64,000 nucleotides of DNA from Mariniphaga sp041687215 (lineage in GTDB: Bacteria; Bacteroidota; Bacteroidia; Bacteroidales; Prolixibacteraceae), in assembly GCF_041687215.1 (NCBI RefSeq), contig NZ_JAWLCI010000004.1:75507-139506 (forward strand). The letters run 5' to 3'. Of this stretch, positions 1 through 8,113 are shown piece by piece (within the stretch, counting starts at the first letter, position 1; each line of letters begins with the position of its first letter). The notes beneath the pieces were generated by a model that did no database searches, was not told the origin of the DNA, and saw only the letters and a program-made list of their open reading frames with translations. The translations under genes and the position numbers were made by a program.

Positions 1-2
1 GT

Positions 3-2585
3 TTGGCTTCTATTTTTCTTACGCTTGAACTGCGCGACAAAATTAACATCAACACAACAAATGCAGAAGTTCTGGATGTTATCAGGCAGGAAACCGATGC
101 AGCCATTGACAATGCTTTTAACATTATTCGCACACGTATAGACCGGTTTGGAGTTGCACAACCCAATATTCAGCAACTGCAAACAAAAGGACGCATTTTG
201 GTTGAACTACCCGGTGTGAAAGACCAGAACAGGGTTCGTTCGCTTTTGCAAGGAACTGCAATGCTCGAATTTTGGGAAACATACGAAAACCAGGAAGTTT
301 ATCCTTACTTACTTCAAGCCAACGAAAGGCTGAGGGATTTACAATCTGACAACGATACTGCTGAGAATATTGCCACTTCAGAAACTACAGAAGAAGAAAC
401 AGATGAAAGCGAAGCAGTTGCTGAAGAAGATACCACCGAAGAAAGTTCGTTGCTTTCAGAACTGGAAACAGGAACAGATACAACCGAAGCTGGCCTGGAC
501 AACCTGGAAGATTTCCGGAAAGAATTTCCATTGTTTGCTGTGCTCAATCCAAGTACCGATCAGCAGGGCCAGTTATTTCCCGGTCCGGCTATTGGGATTG
601 CCCAATCAAGAGATACGGCCAAAGTGAACGAATATCTGAACAGAGAACAAATCAGAAGCATTTTCCCAAGAGATATGATGTTTCGCTGGACGGCAAATTC
701 GGTGGACGAAGACGGTAGTTTTTACCGCCTAATTGCTTTGAAAGCTAACACTCGTGACGGACGTGCTCCACTGGATGGAGATGTAATTACCGACGCCCGA
801 CAGGATTTCGACCAGATGGGATCAAACCCTGAAGTTTCGATGTCTATGAACAGCGAAGGCGCAAAAACCTGGCAACGGCTTACCAAAGAAAATATTGGTA
901 AATCTATTGCCATTGTGCTTGATGGTTATGTACGCTCTTTCCCAACAGTTCAAAATGAAATTTCGGGCGGACGATCAAGTATTACCGGACTTGAAAGCAT
1001 TGAAGAAGCAAAAGACCTTGCCAACATTCTGAAATCTGGTAAAATGCCGGCTCCGGCACGTATTATCCAGGAAGAAATTGTTGGACCATCGCTTGGACAG
1101 GAAGCCATTAACAGCGGAATGTATTCATTTCTGATTGCCTTTGCCCTGGTGCTTATTTACATGCTTTTCTTCTATAGCCGCAACGCAGGTCTTTCGGCCA
1201 ACGTGGCACTTATTGCCAACATGTTTTTCATTATTGGTATTCTGGCTTCGCTGGGCGCTACTCTTACACTTCCCGGTATTGCAGGTATTGTTCTTACCAT
1301 AGGTATGTCGGTTGATGCCAACGTGCTTATTTATGAAAGGGTTCAGGAAGAACTCCGGGCTGGGAAAGGTATTAAGCTGGCTATTTCCGACGGGTATAAA
1401 AATGCTTATTCGGCCATTATCGACGGCCAGGTAACCACATTGCTTACGGGTATTGTGTTGTATGTATTTGGTTCGGGCCCGATTAAAGGTTTTGCCACAA
1501 CACTTATTATTGGTATTGCAACCTCATTGTTTAGTGCAATTTTTATTACCCGCCTTATTTTTGAATGGAAAATGAAGCACAGTAAAAACATTCTGTTCTC
1601 ATCAAAAATAACAGAAGGCTGGCTGCGTCATACTTCTATCAAATTTTTGGAAAAAAGAAAAATCGCTTACTTCGTTTCAGGAGCGCTTATTCTGCTTTCC
1701 ATTGGTTCGCTGGCTGTACGTGGGTTGAACTACGGTATTGACTTTAAAGGAGGCCGCACTTATGTAGTTCGCCTCGACCAGGATGTGGAGGTTGCAGATG
1801 TTCAGGCAGCACTGGCCATTCCATTTGGCATAGCTCCCGAAGTAAAAACCTTTGGTGCTGATAACCAGATTCGTATTACTACAACCTATAAAATTGAAGA
1901 CGACAGCGAAAATGTGGACAACGAAGTGGAAGAACTTTTAATGAAAGGCCTTCAGGATGCTGATATGTTGGGGCAAGGAGTTACTCTTGAACAGTTTACC
2001 AACGATTACCAGCTTAGTTCTCAAAAAGTAGGTCCTACCATTTCCGATGATATCCGCAAAGATTCAATAATTGCTATCGGTTTTGCCCTGGTTATCATTT
2101 TCCTTTATATTCTGATTCGCTTTACCAACTGGCAATTCGGACTTGGCGCTGTGGCAGCATTGGCGCACGATTCCCTCATTGTTTTGGGTATTTTCTCATT
2201 GCTCTACAATGTGCTGCCATTTTCACTTGAAATTGACCAGGCATTTATTGCAGCGATTCTTACCGTGCTGGGTTATTCCATTAACGATACCGTGGTAGTT
2301 TTCGACCGTATCAGGGAATATCTGAAACTGCACCCGAAACGTAAACGCGAACAGAATGTGGATGAAGCCATTAACGGAACTTTGCGTCGTACTTTCAGCA
2401 CATCGCTTTCAACATTTGTTGTGTTGCTGGCCATCTTCCTGTTTGGAGGTGCAACCATTCGCGGATTTACATTTGCCTTACTGGTGGGAGTAGTAGTAGG
2501 TACATATTCTTCCATATTTGTTGCAACACCAATTGCTTACGAATTCCAGAAAAAAGTGGCAAAAGTGGTTGCAAAACGTAAATAA
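3..2585 (+). CDS. secDF: Protein translocase SecDF fusion, 5' end cut off by window edge
   Basis: This is the bulk of a fused SecD-SecF protein, the inner-membrane accessory of the SecYEG channel that uses the proton gradient to help pull proteins across. The reading frame is open to the left edge, so the first codon seen (TTG) is not the true start. Homologues in this phylum are near 1000 residues, so roughly 140 N-terminal residues, including the first membrane segment, should lie outside the window. Visible are the SecD membrane-domain motif GMSVDANVLIYERV near residue 435, the SecF entry motif YGIDFKGGRTYVV near 577-589, and the SecF motif GYSINDTVVVFDRI near 757-770. Two blocks of hydrophobic segments surround these. 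Residues about 112-172 form a Glu/Asp/Thr/Ser-rich low-complexity insert in the periplasmic P1 region. A hairpin terminator follows the stop. Confidence 0.97.
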   Translation: MASIFLTLELRDKININTTNAEVLDVIRQETDAAIDNAFNIIRTRIDRFGVAQPNIQQLQTKGRILVELPGVKDQNRVRSLLQGTAMLEFWETYENQEVYPYLLQANERLRDLQSDNDTAENIATSETTEEETDESEAVAEEDTTEESSLLSELETGTDTTEAGLDNLEDFRKEFPLFAVLNPSTDQQGQLFPGPAIGIAQSRDTAKVNEYLNREQIRSIFPRDMMFRWTANSVDEDGSFYRLIALKANTRDGRAPLDGDVITDARQDFDQMGSNPEVSMSMNSEGAKTWQRLTKENIGKSIAIVLDGYVRSFPTVQNEISGGRSSITGLESIEEAKDLANILKSGKMPAPARIIQEEIVGPSLGQEAINSGMYSFLIAFALVLIYMLFFYSRNAGLSANVALIANMFFIIGILASLGATLTLPGIAGIVLTIGMSVDANVLIYERVQEELRAGKGIKLAISDGYKNAYSAIIDGQVTTLLTGIVLYVFGSGPIKGFATTLIIGIATSLFSAIFITRLIFEWKMKHSKNILFSSKITEGWLRHTSIKFLEKRKIAYFVSGALILLSIGSLAVRGLNYGIDFKGGRTYVVRLDQDVEVADVQAALAIPFGIAPEVKTFGADNQIRITTTYKIEDDSENVDNEVEELLMKGLQDADMLGQGVTLEQFTNDYQLSSQKVGPTISDDIRKDSIIAIGFALVIIFLYILIRFTNWQFGLGAVAALAHDSLIVLGIFSLLYNVLPFSLEIDQAFIAAILTVLGYSINDTVVVFDRIREYLKLHPKRKREQNVDEAINGTLRRTFSTSLSTFVVLLAIFLFGGATIRGFTFALLVGVVVGTYSSIFVATPIAYEFQKKVAKVVAKRK

Positions 2586-2609
2586 TTATTCTGAAATAAC
2601 ATAATAGTT

Positions 2610-2646
2610 CAATAGCCTTGCACCTTGCAGGGCTATTGTTTTTTTA
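2610..2646 (+). terminator. Intrinsic terminator after secDF
   Basis: An inverted repeat with arms CAATAGCC (2610-2617) and GGCTATTG (2631-2638) is followed directly by a T-run. It lies 25 bases after the secDF stop and before the tatA-like promoter. Confidence 0.85.
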
Positions 2647-2681
2647 TTGAAAGTTCATGTTTAAATGATAGAGTCAATTTG

Positions 2682-2689
2682 TATATTTG
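2682..2689 (+). promoter_or_regulatory. Probable -7 promoter element for the tatA-like gene
   Basis: TATATTTG matches the Bacteroidota primary sigma -7 consensus TAnnTTTG. It sits 20 bases before the tatA-like ATG and just after the secDF terminator. A convincing -33 TTTG was not found, so only the -7 half supports it. Confidence 0.5.
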
Positions 2690-2709
2690 TGGGCTAAAAT
2701 AAAACAAGA

Positions 2710-3081
2710 ATGGGCTATATATTATTCATTAGCGGAGGTGAACTGGTGTTGGTAATGTTGCTGGCATTGCTTTTTTTTGGAGCAAAAGCCATTCCCGACA
2801 TTGCCAAAACACTGGGCAAAGGAATGCGCGAATTTAAAAAAGCCACCAACGAAATTAAACGAGAATTTGATGAACATACTTCCGACATTAAAAGAGATAT
2901 TAACGAAGTGAAATCAACTGTTAACCGGGAAACCAACAAAATAAAACATGATTTGGATGAAGTTTCCTCCACGGTTGACAAAGAAACAAACCAAATAAGG
3001 AAAGACCTTGAAGACGTTTCGAAACCACTGGAAGAAACCCCGGAACCCAAAAAAGAAATTAAAGACCATCCGGAAGATTAA
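2710..3081 (+). CDS. tatA: TatA/TatB-family twin-arginine translocase protein
   Basis: A 123-residue protein with one N-terminal membrane segment (about residues 4-22), then FGAKAIPD, the family's FG-x-x-x-(L/I)-P-(E/D) hinge, and an amphipathic helix. This is the layout of TatA/TatB, which form the pore or receptor of the Tat exporter for folded proteins. The tail is unusual: from about residue 50 it has heptad-like 18-residue repeats (IKRDINEVKSTVNRETNK, then IKHDLDEVSSTVDKETNQ) that should form a long charged helix. Several proteins in the window carry Tat signals and would be clients. The long tail makes it hard to say whether it acts as TatA or TatB. The lolD-like gene starts 12 bases downstream, so the two are probably cotranscribed. 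Confidence 0.88.
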   Translation: MGYILFISGGELVLVMLLALLFFGAKAIPDIAKTLGKGMREFKKATNEIKREFDEHTSDIKRDINEVKSTVNRETNKIKHDLDEVSSTVDKETNQIRKDLEDVSKPLEETPEPKKEIKDHPED

Positions 3082-3093
3082 AACATTCAGAAT

Positions 3094-3756
3094 TTGATAA
3101 AAGCCGAAAACATAAAAAAATCTTTCGGAACCCTTCAGGTTTTAAAAGGCATTAACCTCGAAATTCCGTTCGGGAAAATCTATTCCATTGTAGGAGCCAG
3201 TGGCGCCGGAAAAACTACACTTCTCCAGATTATCGGAACCCTGAGCAAACCCGATAGCGGAACCATTTATTACAACAATAAAAACATTTCAAAACTTTCT
3301 GAAAAAGACCTGGCTTCTTTCCGAAACCGTGAAATTGGATTTGTATTTCAGTTTCATCACCTGCTTCCTGAATTTACAGCCCTGGAAAATGTGTGCATTC
3401 CGGCATTCATTGCCAGGCGTTCAAAAACAGAAAGCGAAAAAGAAGCGCTCCGGTTGCTCGATTACCTCGGTTTAAAAGATCGCATCCACCACAAACCGTC
3501 TGAACTTTCGGGTGGCGAAAAACAGCGGGTTGCCGTTGCAAGGGCACTTATCAATAAACCATCGGTGGTGCTGGCCGACGAACCTTCTGGAAACCTCGAC
3601 TCTGCAAACCGCGACGAATTGCATGACCTGCTTTTTCAACTGCGTGACGATTTTGGACAAACCTTTGTAATTGTAACACATGACGACCATTTCGCTGAAC
3701 GATCTGATAAAATTATACATATTAAAGACGGTATAATTGATGATGTTTTAGCCTGA
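3094..3756 (+). CDS. lolD: ABC transporter ATP-binding protein, LolD type
   Basis: A 220-residue ATPase matching LolD, which powers release of lipoproteins from the inner membrane via LolCE; the MacB-like and FtsE families are close alternatives. Visible motifs: Walker A GASGAGKT (about residues 34-41), signature LSGGEKQR (about 138-145), Walker B VVLADEPSG (about 159-167) and the switch VTHDD near 195. The start is TTG at 3094: homologues begin at this point (MIKAENIKKSFG) and there is no nearby ATG. No LolCE-type permease is adjacent. It follows the tatA-like gene after 12 bases. Confidence 0.88.
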   Translation: MIKAENIKKSFGTLQVLKGINLEIPFGKIYSIVGASGAGKTTLLQIIGTLSKPDSGTIYYNNKNISKLSEKDLASFRNREIGFVFQFHHLLPEFTALENVCIPAFIARRSKTESEKEALRLLDYLGLKDRIHHKPSELSGGEKQRVAVARALINKPSVVLADEPSGNLDSANRDELHDLLFQLRDDFGQTFVIVTHDDHFAERSDKIIHIKDGIIDDVLA

Positions 3757-3819
3757 AAAACCAGAATTCTGCAAAAATGTTTTTACAAAAAATACCTCTC
3801 ACATTTTTCAAAACTTCAA

Positions 3820-4584
3820 ATGGAACAAACTGAAATTAAGGAATTTCTGGATGAAAAGGTGGAGAAATATAACCGTCCGGCTTTTATTGAAACCGATCCC
3901 ATTCAGATTCCCAAACAGTTTAGCCAAAAAGAAAATATTGAAATTGCAGCATTTTTAACCGCCACCATTTCGTGGGGAAGCAGGCCTGCAATTATTAAAA
4001 ATGCTTTTCACCTGATGAATAAAATGGATAACCGTCCATTTGAATTTGTTTTAAATGCTTCAGAACCAGAATTGAATTCACTAAAAAGATTCGTGCACAG
4101 AACTTTTAATGGCGACGATTGCATCTATTTTGTCCGCTCGCTTAAAAATATTTACCGAAACCATGGTGGCCTTCAGGAAATTTTCGAAACGGGATTCCGA
4201 AAAGAAAACTCAGTAAAATCAGCGCTTTCCTATTTTCACCAGGTATTTTTTGAGCTGCCCGGAGAACGAACACGCAAACATATAGCAAACGTGGAACGCG
4301 GCGCTTCCGCCAAAAGGCTGAACATGTTTTTGAGGTGGTTAATACGAAGCGACAATTGCGGGGTAGATTTCGGATTATGGAAAGGGATTCCTGCATCGGA
4401 ACTAATGCTTCCACTCGATATACACACAGGAAATGTAGCCCGGAAACTTGGAATCCTGAATCGAAAACAGAACGATTGGAAGGCGATAGAAGAAGTTACA
4501 GAAACACTTCGTAAATTTGACCGAAACGATCCGGTGAAGTACGATTTTGCACTCTTCGGGCTGGGCATTTTCGAAAAATTTTAA
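3820..4584 (+). CDS. TIGR02757 (DUF2400) family protein
   Basis: A 254-residue protein that I recognise as the TIGR02757/DUF2400 family, common in Bacteroidota and some other phyla and without an established function. Conserved-looking stretches include the ISWGSRP segment near residue 50, GLWKGIPAS, and the Asp/His-containing LPLDIHTGNVARKLG near residues 198-212. It has no signal peptide or membrane segment. The next gene (trmN6-type) begins one base after its stop, so translation is probably coupled. Any role in tRNA metabolism would be a guess from that neighbour only. Confidence 0.85.
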   Translation: MEQTEIKEFLDEKVEKYNRPAFIETDPIQIPKQFSQKENIEIAAFLTATISWGSRPAIIKNAFHLMNKMDNRPFEFVLNASEPELNSLKRFVHRTFNGDDCIYFVRSLKNIYRNHGGLQEIFETGFRKENSVKSALSYFHQVFFELPGERTRKHIANVERGASAKRLNMFLRWLIRSDNCGVDFGLWKGIPASELMLPLDIHTGNVARKLGILNRKQNDWKAIEEVTETLRKFDRNDPVKYDFALFGLGIFEKF

Positions 4585-4585
4585 C

Positions 4586-5308
4586 ATGGGCAGAAATAAC
4601 TGGTTTCAGTTTAAACAATTTAAAGTCATTCAGGAACAAACGGCCATGAAAGTAGGTACCGACGGCGTTTTACTGGGTTCCTGGGTTGACGTTTCGGAAG
4701 CAGAAACCATTTTGGATATCGGGGCAGGAACCGGTATTATTTCAATTATGCTGGCACAACGTTCGAAAATAAATACCAAAATAACCGGCATTGAAATAGA
4801 AAATAACGCGGCAGATGAAGCTTCCCTAAATGCAACAAATTCCCCATGGTCCGAAAAAATAACCATATTGAATAAATCCCTTCAGCAGTTTCAGCAACAT
4901 TGTACCGAAAAGTTCGATCTCATTGTTTCCAATCCGCCATTCTTTTCCAACAGTCAAAAATCGAAATGTGAATATTTGGCCATGGCAAAACACAATCATC
5001 TTTTACCACTCACAGAACTGGTGGAAAAATCGGTAAAACTCATGTCGTCCGTCGGAAAACTAGCAGTTATTTTGCCAGTGAATGAAGCAAAAAAAATAAT
5101 TCAGTTGGCAAAAAAAGAAGGACTTTATTTGCTCCGGGAAACTGAAGTTCGGCCTAACGGTTTGAAACCACCCCATCGTTATCTTCTTGAATTTGGAAAA
5201 AATCCGGGTACTGCGGAAAAAGAAATCCTCCTTATTCACTCCAGCGAATCCAATAGTTATACTGAAAAATACAAATTCCTGACCCGCGACTTTTACCTGA
5301 ACTTTTAA
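4586..5308 (+). CDS. trmN6: tRNA1(Val) (adenine(37)-N6)-methyltransferase, TrmN6/YfiC family
   Basis: A 240-residue SAM-dependent methyltransferase. The family methylates N6 of adenine-37 in tRNA1(Val). SAM motif I reads LDIGAGTGIIS near residues 42-52, and the N6-adenine motif IV reads NPPFF near 116-120. The N-terminal FKQFKVIQEQTAMKVGTDGV is characteristic of the YfiC/TrmN6 branch. I chose the ATG at 4586, one base after the upstream stop, rather than an in-frame ATG at 4547 inside the preceding gene, because homologues begin at about this point. It converges with the flavodoxin-like gene. Confidence 0.9.
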   Translation: MGRNNWFQFKQFKVIQEQTAMKVGTDGVLLGSWVDVSEAETILDIGAGTGIISIMLAQRSKINTKITGIEIENNAADEASLNATNSPWSEKITILNKSLQQFQQHCTEKFDLIVSNPPFFSNSQKSKCEYLAMAKHNHLLPLTELVEKSVKLMSSVGKLAVILPVNEAKKIIQLAKKEGLYLLRETEVRPNGLKPPHRYLLEFGKNPGTAEKEILLIHSSESNSYTEKYKFLTRDFYLNF

Positions 5309-5400
5309 ACTGTATTTTTCCTTTTTAAATTTAATACAGATCAATTCCGGCTTAGATGAAAGTATCCCGAAAACCTGGGATTATTGAATTTTAGCAGCGG

Positions 5401-5904
5401 TCAGGCCAGGAATAAGAACGGATTGAATATGCGATCCATACGTTTTGAAAAATTATGAACTGCTTCAAAATCAACTTTTGAGGTACTTTGTTTCACATGA
5501 GCAACCTTCTTCACAATCATTCGTTCGAGAAAATTCATCCGTCCAAAATCAAAAGCACCTCCAAAATAAGCAGTGGCTTTTGCGCTTAAAAGCAGTTCTT
5601 CAGGATAAGCATTTTCCAGTTGTTTTTGCGCGGTTTCGCCTTCTTCCATACAACAAATGAACAAACCAAGCTCTTTTTGCATAAGCCCTGCCAAATTTGA
5701 ACTGCAAAATTCTTTTACCCTTTTTTGAATTTGCCCTGCATGGATGGAACCTCCAATAATTACACGATCATAATTTTTTAGAATTGGAGCTGAATCATTC
5801 CTGAGGTTTACCAGGGTGACATCTCCGCCCAGGTAATCTTTCATCTGTTCCGAAATTTTTTTGGTGCACCCGTGTTGGGTAGCATAAACGATTAAAGTTT
5901 TCAT
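5401..5904 (-). CDS. Flavodoxin-domain protein, HemG-like
   Basis: A 167-residue protein starting MKTLIVYATQHGCTKK, where residues 6-15 are the phosphate-binding loop of the flavodoxin fold. The later VIIGGSIHAG segment (near 59-68) fits the flavodoxin-like protoporphyrinogen oxidase (HemG) group, which uses FMN and quinone. Simple flavodoxin-domain proteins of unknown role look the same, so the HemG function is not certain and no symbol is given. The start at 5904 is preferred over an upstream in-frame ATG at 5982 because the extra 26 residues are low-complexity Asn/Lys/Gln and precede the fold. A divergent ferredoxin reductase gene starts about 205 bases away. Confidence 0.8.
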   Translation of the reverse strand: MKTLIVYATQHGCTKKISEQMKDYLGGDVTLVNLRNDSAPILKNYDRVIIGGSIHAGQIQKRVKEFCSSNLAGLMQKELGLFICCMEEGETAQKQLENAYPEELLLSAKATAYFGGAFDFGRMNFLERMIVKKVAHVKQSTSKVDFEAVHNFSKRMDRIFNPFLFLA

Positions 5905-6075
5905 GTTTTTTTGTTTTTTGTTTTTCTGGCTTCTACAATTTTTTAATTTCTGAAATTCAGAATTTTGTTGAAAATTATTCAAAATAGACCGAACAATTGT
6001 GTTAAAAATCGGTTAATTCTCTAAAATAACCGGCGAAATAGAATACCAAAAAGTCTTTTATTTGACAATTGATAC

Positions 6076-6083
6076 TATTTTTG
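6076..6083 (+). promoter_or_regulatory. Probable -7 promoter element for the ferredoxin reductase gene
   Basis: TATTTTTG fits TAnnTTTG and lies 26 bases before the ATG at 6110. No clear -33 box was found at the proper spacing. Confidence 0.45.
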
Positions 6084-6109
6084 CCATTCTTTTAAAATTC
6101 TTATAAGCA

Positions 6110-6790
6110 ATGACTATAGAAATGAAGCCAGAAGTTCAACTTGATACCAATTATTATAAAGTACAACATATTAAAAATTTAACCGATAGCACTTTTTTAC
6201 TGCGTTTGCCCAAAAGCCGTTTTAAATTTGAAGCCGGACAACACATCTCCCTTTCCATTGCCGGAGATTATCAGAGTCGCGAATATTCGATTTACAGTGC
6301 AGAAGAAGCCGATTTTCTCGATGTTTTGGTAAAAGAAGTTGAAGGCGGATATTTTTCACCCAAACTGAAGCACCTGAAAAAAGGCGACATGGTGGAAGTG
6401 CATGGTCCTTTTGGCCGTTTTGCGCTCGATACCAAAAAACTGGAAACACACCAACATATTTTTATTGCCAGCGGAACCGGCATTGCACCGTTTCACAGCA
6501 TGGTAAAAAGCTATCCGGAACTGGATTACAAAATCATTCACGGAGTTCGCTATGCCAATGAAGCTTACGAAAGAGAAGAATATGAAAATGACCGGTTCTT
6601 TTTATGCACATCGCGTGATGATAGTGGCGATTACAAAGGAAGGTTAACCGGGTATTTAAAAGAAGCTCAGTTTGAAAAAAACTCTTGCTTTTACCTTTGC
6701 GGCAACAGCGATATGATTTTCGATGCCATGGAAATTTTAAAAGAAAAAGGATTTAGCCGCGACGATGTGAATGTTGAAGTTTACTTTTAA
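6110..6790 (+). CDS. Ferredoxin--NADP reductase-type flavoprotein
   Basis: A 226-residue FAD/NAD(P)-binding reductase of the ferredoxin-NADP reductase superfamily. Domains in order: an FAD-binding barrel with the REYSIYS motif (residues 57-63) and a nucleotide-binding domain with GTGIAPF (about 122-128) and the C-terminal YLCGNSDMI segment near 195. The natural partner could be ferredoxin or flavodoxin; the divergent flavodoxin-like gene next door is suggestive but not proof. The protein lacks an iron-sulfur domain. An in-frame Met at codon 5 is a possible alternative start. It converges with upp after a 4-base gap. Confidence 0.88.
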   Translation: MTIEMKPEVQLDTNYYKVQHIKNLTDSTFLLRLPKSRFKFEAGQHISLSIAGDYQSREYSIYSAEEADFLDVLVKEVEGGYFSPKLKHLKKGDMVEVHGPFGRFALDTKKLETHQHIFIASGTGIAPFHSMVKSYPELDYKIIHGVRYANEAYEREEYENDRFFLCTSRDDSGDYKGRLTGYLKEAQFEKNSCFYLCGNSDMIFDAMEILKEKGFSRDDVNVEVYF

Positions 6791-6794
6791 ACTT

Positions 6795-7457
6795 CTATTT
6801 CGAATCAATTTTTTCACCATAAGCCAGGTCACCGGCGTCGCCAAGCCCCGGAACAATGTATGATTTTGGGGTCATCCCTTCATCAACGGCACCAAGCCAA
6901 AGTGTTACATTATCAGCTTTTATGGTTTTCAGAATATAATCTACTCCCTGCTGACTGGCAATAATTGAAACCAGGTGCACATGGTCCGGCGTTCCCTTGC
7001 TGAACAAAGCTTCGTACCCAATTTCCATCGATTTTCCTGATGCAAGCATGGGATCAGATAAAATAACCACTTTGCCATCCAGTGATGGAGATGCCATGTA
7101 TTCAAATTCTATTTCGAAGCCGCCATTATCAGTATATTTCCGATAGGCAGAAATAAAACAATTTTCAGCCCGGTCGAGGATTTTTAATAACCCGTTGTGC
7201 ATGGCGAGTCCAGCCCTTAAAATGGTAGCAAGTACCGGTTGCTTTTCCAGCATGGGCACTTGGGCAACGCCCAGAGGTGTAATTACATCTGCTACAGAAT
7301 ATTTCAAATCTTTACTGATTTCATAAGCAAATAGTTCGCCTAAACGATAAAGATTTTCACGAAAACGTAAAGGATCTTTCTGAATGGATATATCTCTTAT
7401 CTCTGCGAGGTATTGGTTGAATACCGAATGGTTGTTGCCTAAAATTTTTACTTCCAT
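6795..7457 (-). CDS. upp: Uracil phosphoribosyltransferase
   Basis: A 220-residue uracil phosphoribosyltransferase, converting uracil and PRPP to UMP in pyrimidine salvage. The PRPP-binding loop reads VILSDPMLASGKSM (near residue 135), and the C-terminal GLGDAGDLAYG is the uracil-binding signature. The start at 7457 (MEVKILGNNH) gives the family's usual length. An in-frame ATG at 7523 would add 22 residues with no family resemblance, so I did not use it. Confidence 0.95.
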   Translation of the reverse strand: MEVKILGNNHSVFNQYLAEIRDISIQKDPLRFRENLYRLGELFAYEISKDLKYSVADVITPLGVAQVPMLEKQPVLATILRAGLAMHNGLLKILDRAENCFISAYRKYTDNGGFEIEFEYMASPSLDGKVVILSDPMLASGKSMEIGYEALFSKGTPDHVHLVSIIASQQGVDYILKTIKADNVTLWLGAVDEGMTPKSYIVPGLGDAGDLAYGEKIDSK

Positions 7458-7623
7458 CTTATCATCTTTAAAAACACGCGAATTACCAATGCCCTGAATT
7501 AGAACCTGAAAGTGAAAATTCATTGCTAAGGTTGTTCATTTCCAGTTTAAAATTTACGGCAGCAAAAATGCGAAATTTCAGGCAAAAAGTATTTAAAAAT
7601 TGATTTTGGTTTGAACTGGGGCA

Positions 7624-7654
7624 TAAAAAAAAGACCCCGCAAGTAACAGAGTCC
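7624..7654 (-). terminator. Intrinsic terminator downstream of the 55-residue ORF
   Basis: On the minus strand, GACTC and GGGTC (7649-7653 and 7633-7637) pair with one G-U, followed by an eight-base or longer T-run. It follows the small minus-strand gene ending at 7695. Confidence 0.6.
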
Positions 7655-7694
7655 TTCAAATCATATTGTTTTTAATAAATAGTAGTCACCTCAA

Positions 7695-7862
7695 TTAAAG
7701 GCTAAAAAGCAAATCGGCACCCCAAAACAGGCCGAAAATAATTGCCACTCCGGCAATTGCACCCGCTGCCAGCGAAAGGATAAGATTAACCGGCAGTTTT
7801 TGTTTCACATCCTCAGATCCGGTTGTAATAACAATCTGATTTTGATTTACTTTTGTTTCCAT
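7695..7862 (-). CDS. Small single-pass membrane protein, 55 residues, unknown
   Basis: I read a short frame beginning METKVNQNQIVITTG and ending FGLFWGADLLFSL, with one glycine/alanine-rich membrane segment (about residues 27-47). I do not recognise a family. Support for a real gene is contextual: a -7-type element (TACATTTG) lies 42 bases upstream, a terminator lies about 40 bases downstream, and nothing else fills this stretch. The short charged N-terminus followed by a membrane helix suggests an inner-membrane microprotein. Its function is unknown. Confidence 0.6.
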   Translation of the reverse strand: METKVNQNQIVITTGSEDVKQKLPVNLILSLAAGAIAGVAIIFGLFWGADLLFSL

Positions 7863-7903
7863 AGTTTTCAATTTTCGTTAAAAAAAGACTAAAATGTCTT
7901 CTG

Positions 7904-7911
7904 CAAATGTA
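7904..7911 (-). promoter_or_regulatory. Probable -7 element for the 55-residue ORF
   Basis: The minus strand reads TACATTTG, a full match to TAnnTTTG, 42 bases before the small gene's ATG. The stretch from here to 8065 is AT-rich and I see no gene in it. Confidence 0.45.
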
Positions 7912-8065
7912 TGAAGAAATTTTTAGATGTGTTTTTTAACATGTTTTTTTAACATTTCTATTAATTTACTATTAACGTATAAGTTACGGATATAAACGGT
8001 GAAACCTGTTAAAAAATTTCTGAAATTTTCAACCAACTCAGAACTATTTTTCAACAGGTGTTAAT

Positions 8066-8091
8066 AAAAAAGCCCTGCAAATGCAAGGCCT
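8066..8091 (-). terminator. Intrinsic terminator of the secreted hypothetical gene
   Basis: On the minus strand, GCCTTGCA and TGCAGGGC (8083-8090 and 8073-8080) form an eight-base stem with one G-U pair, followed by a T-run. It lies about 25 bases past the stop at 8114. Confidence 0.8.
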
Positions 8092-8113
8092 TTCCTTTCT
8101 TCCATTAACCAAT

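Noticed and set aside
314..547. A Ser/Val-rich minus-strand frame
   Set aside because: It is the complement of the acidic SecD insert (Glu and Thr codons read backwards).
5364..5381. Hairpin ATCCC/GGGAT between trmN6 and the flavodoxin gene
   Set aside because: A stem of only 5 bases and no T-run on either strand; too weak to call as a terminator.
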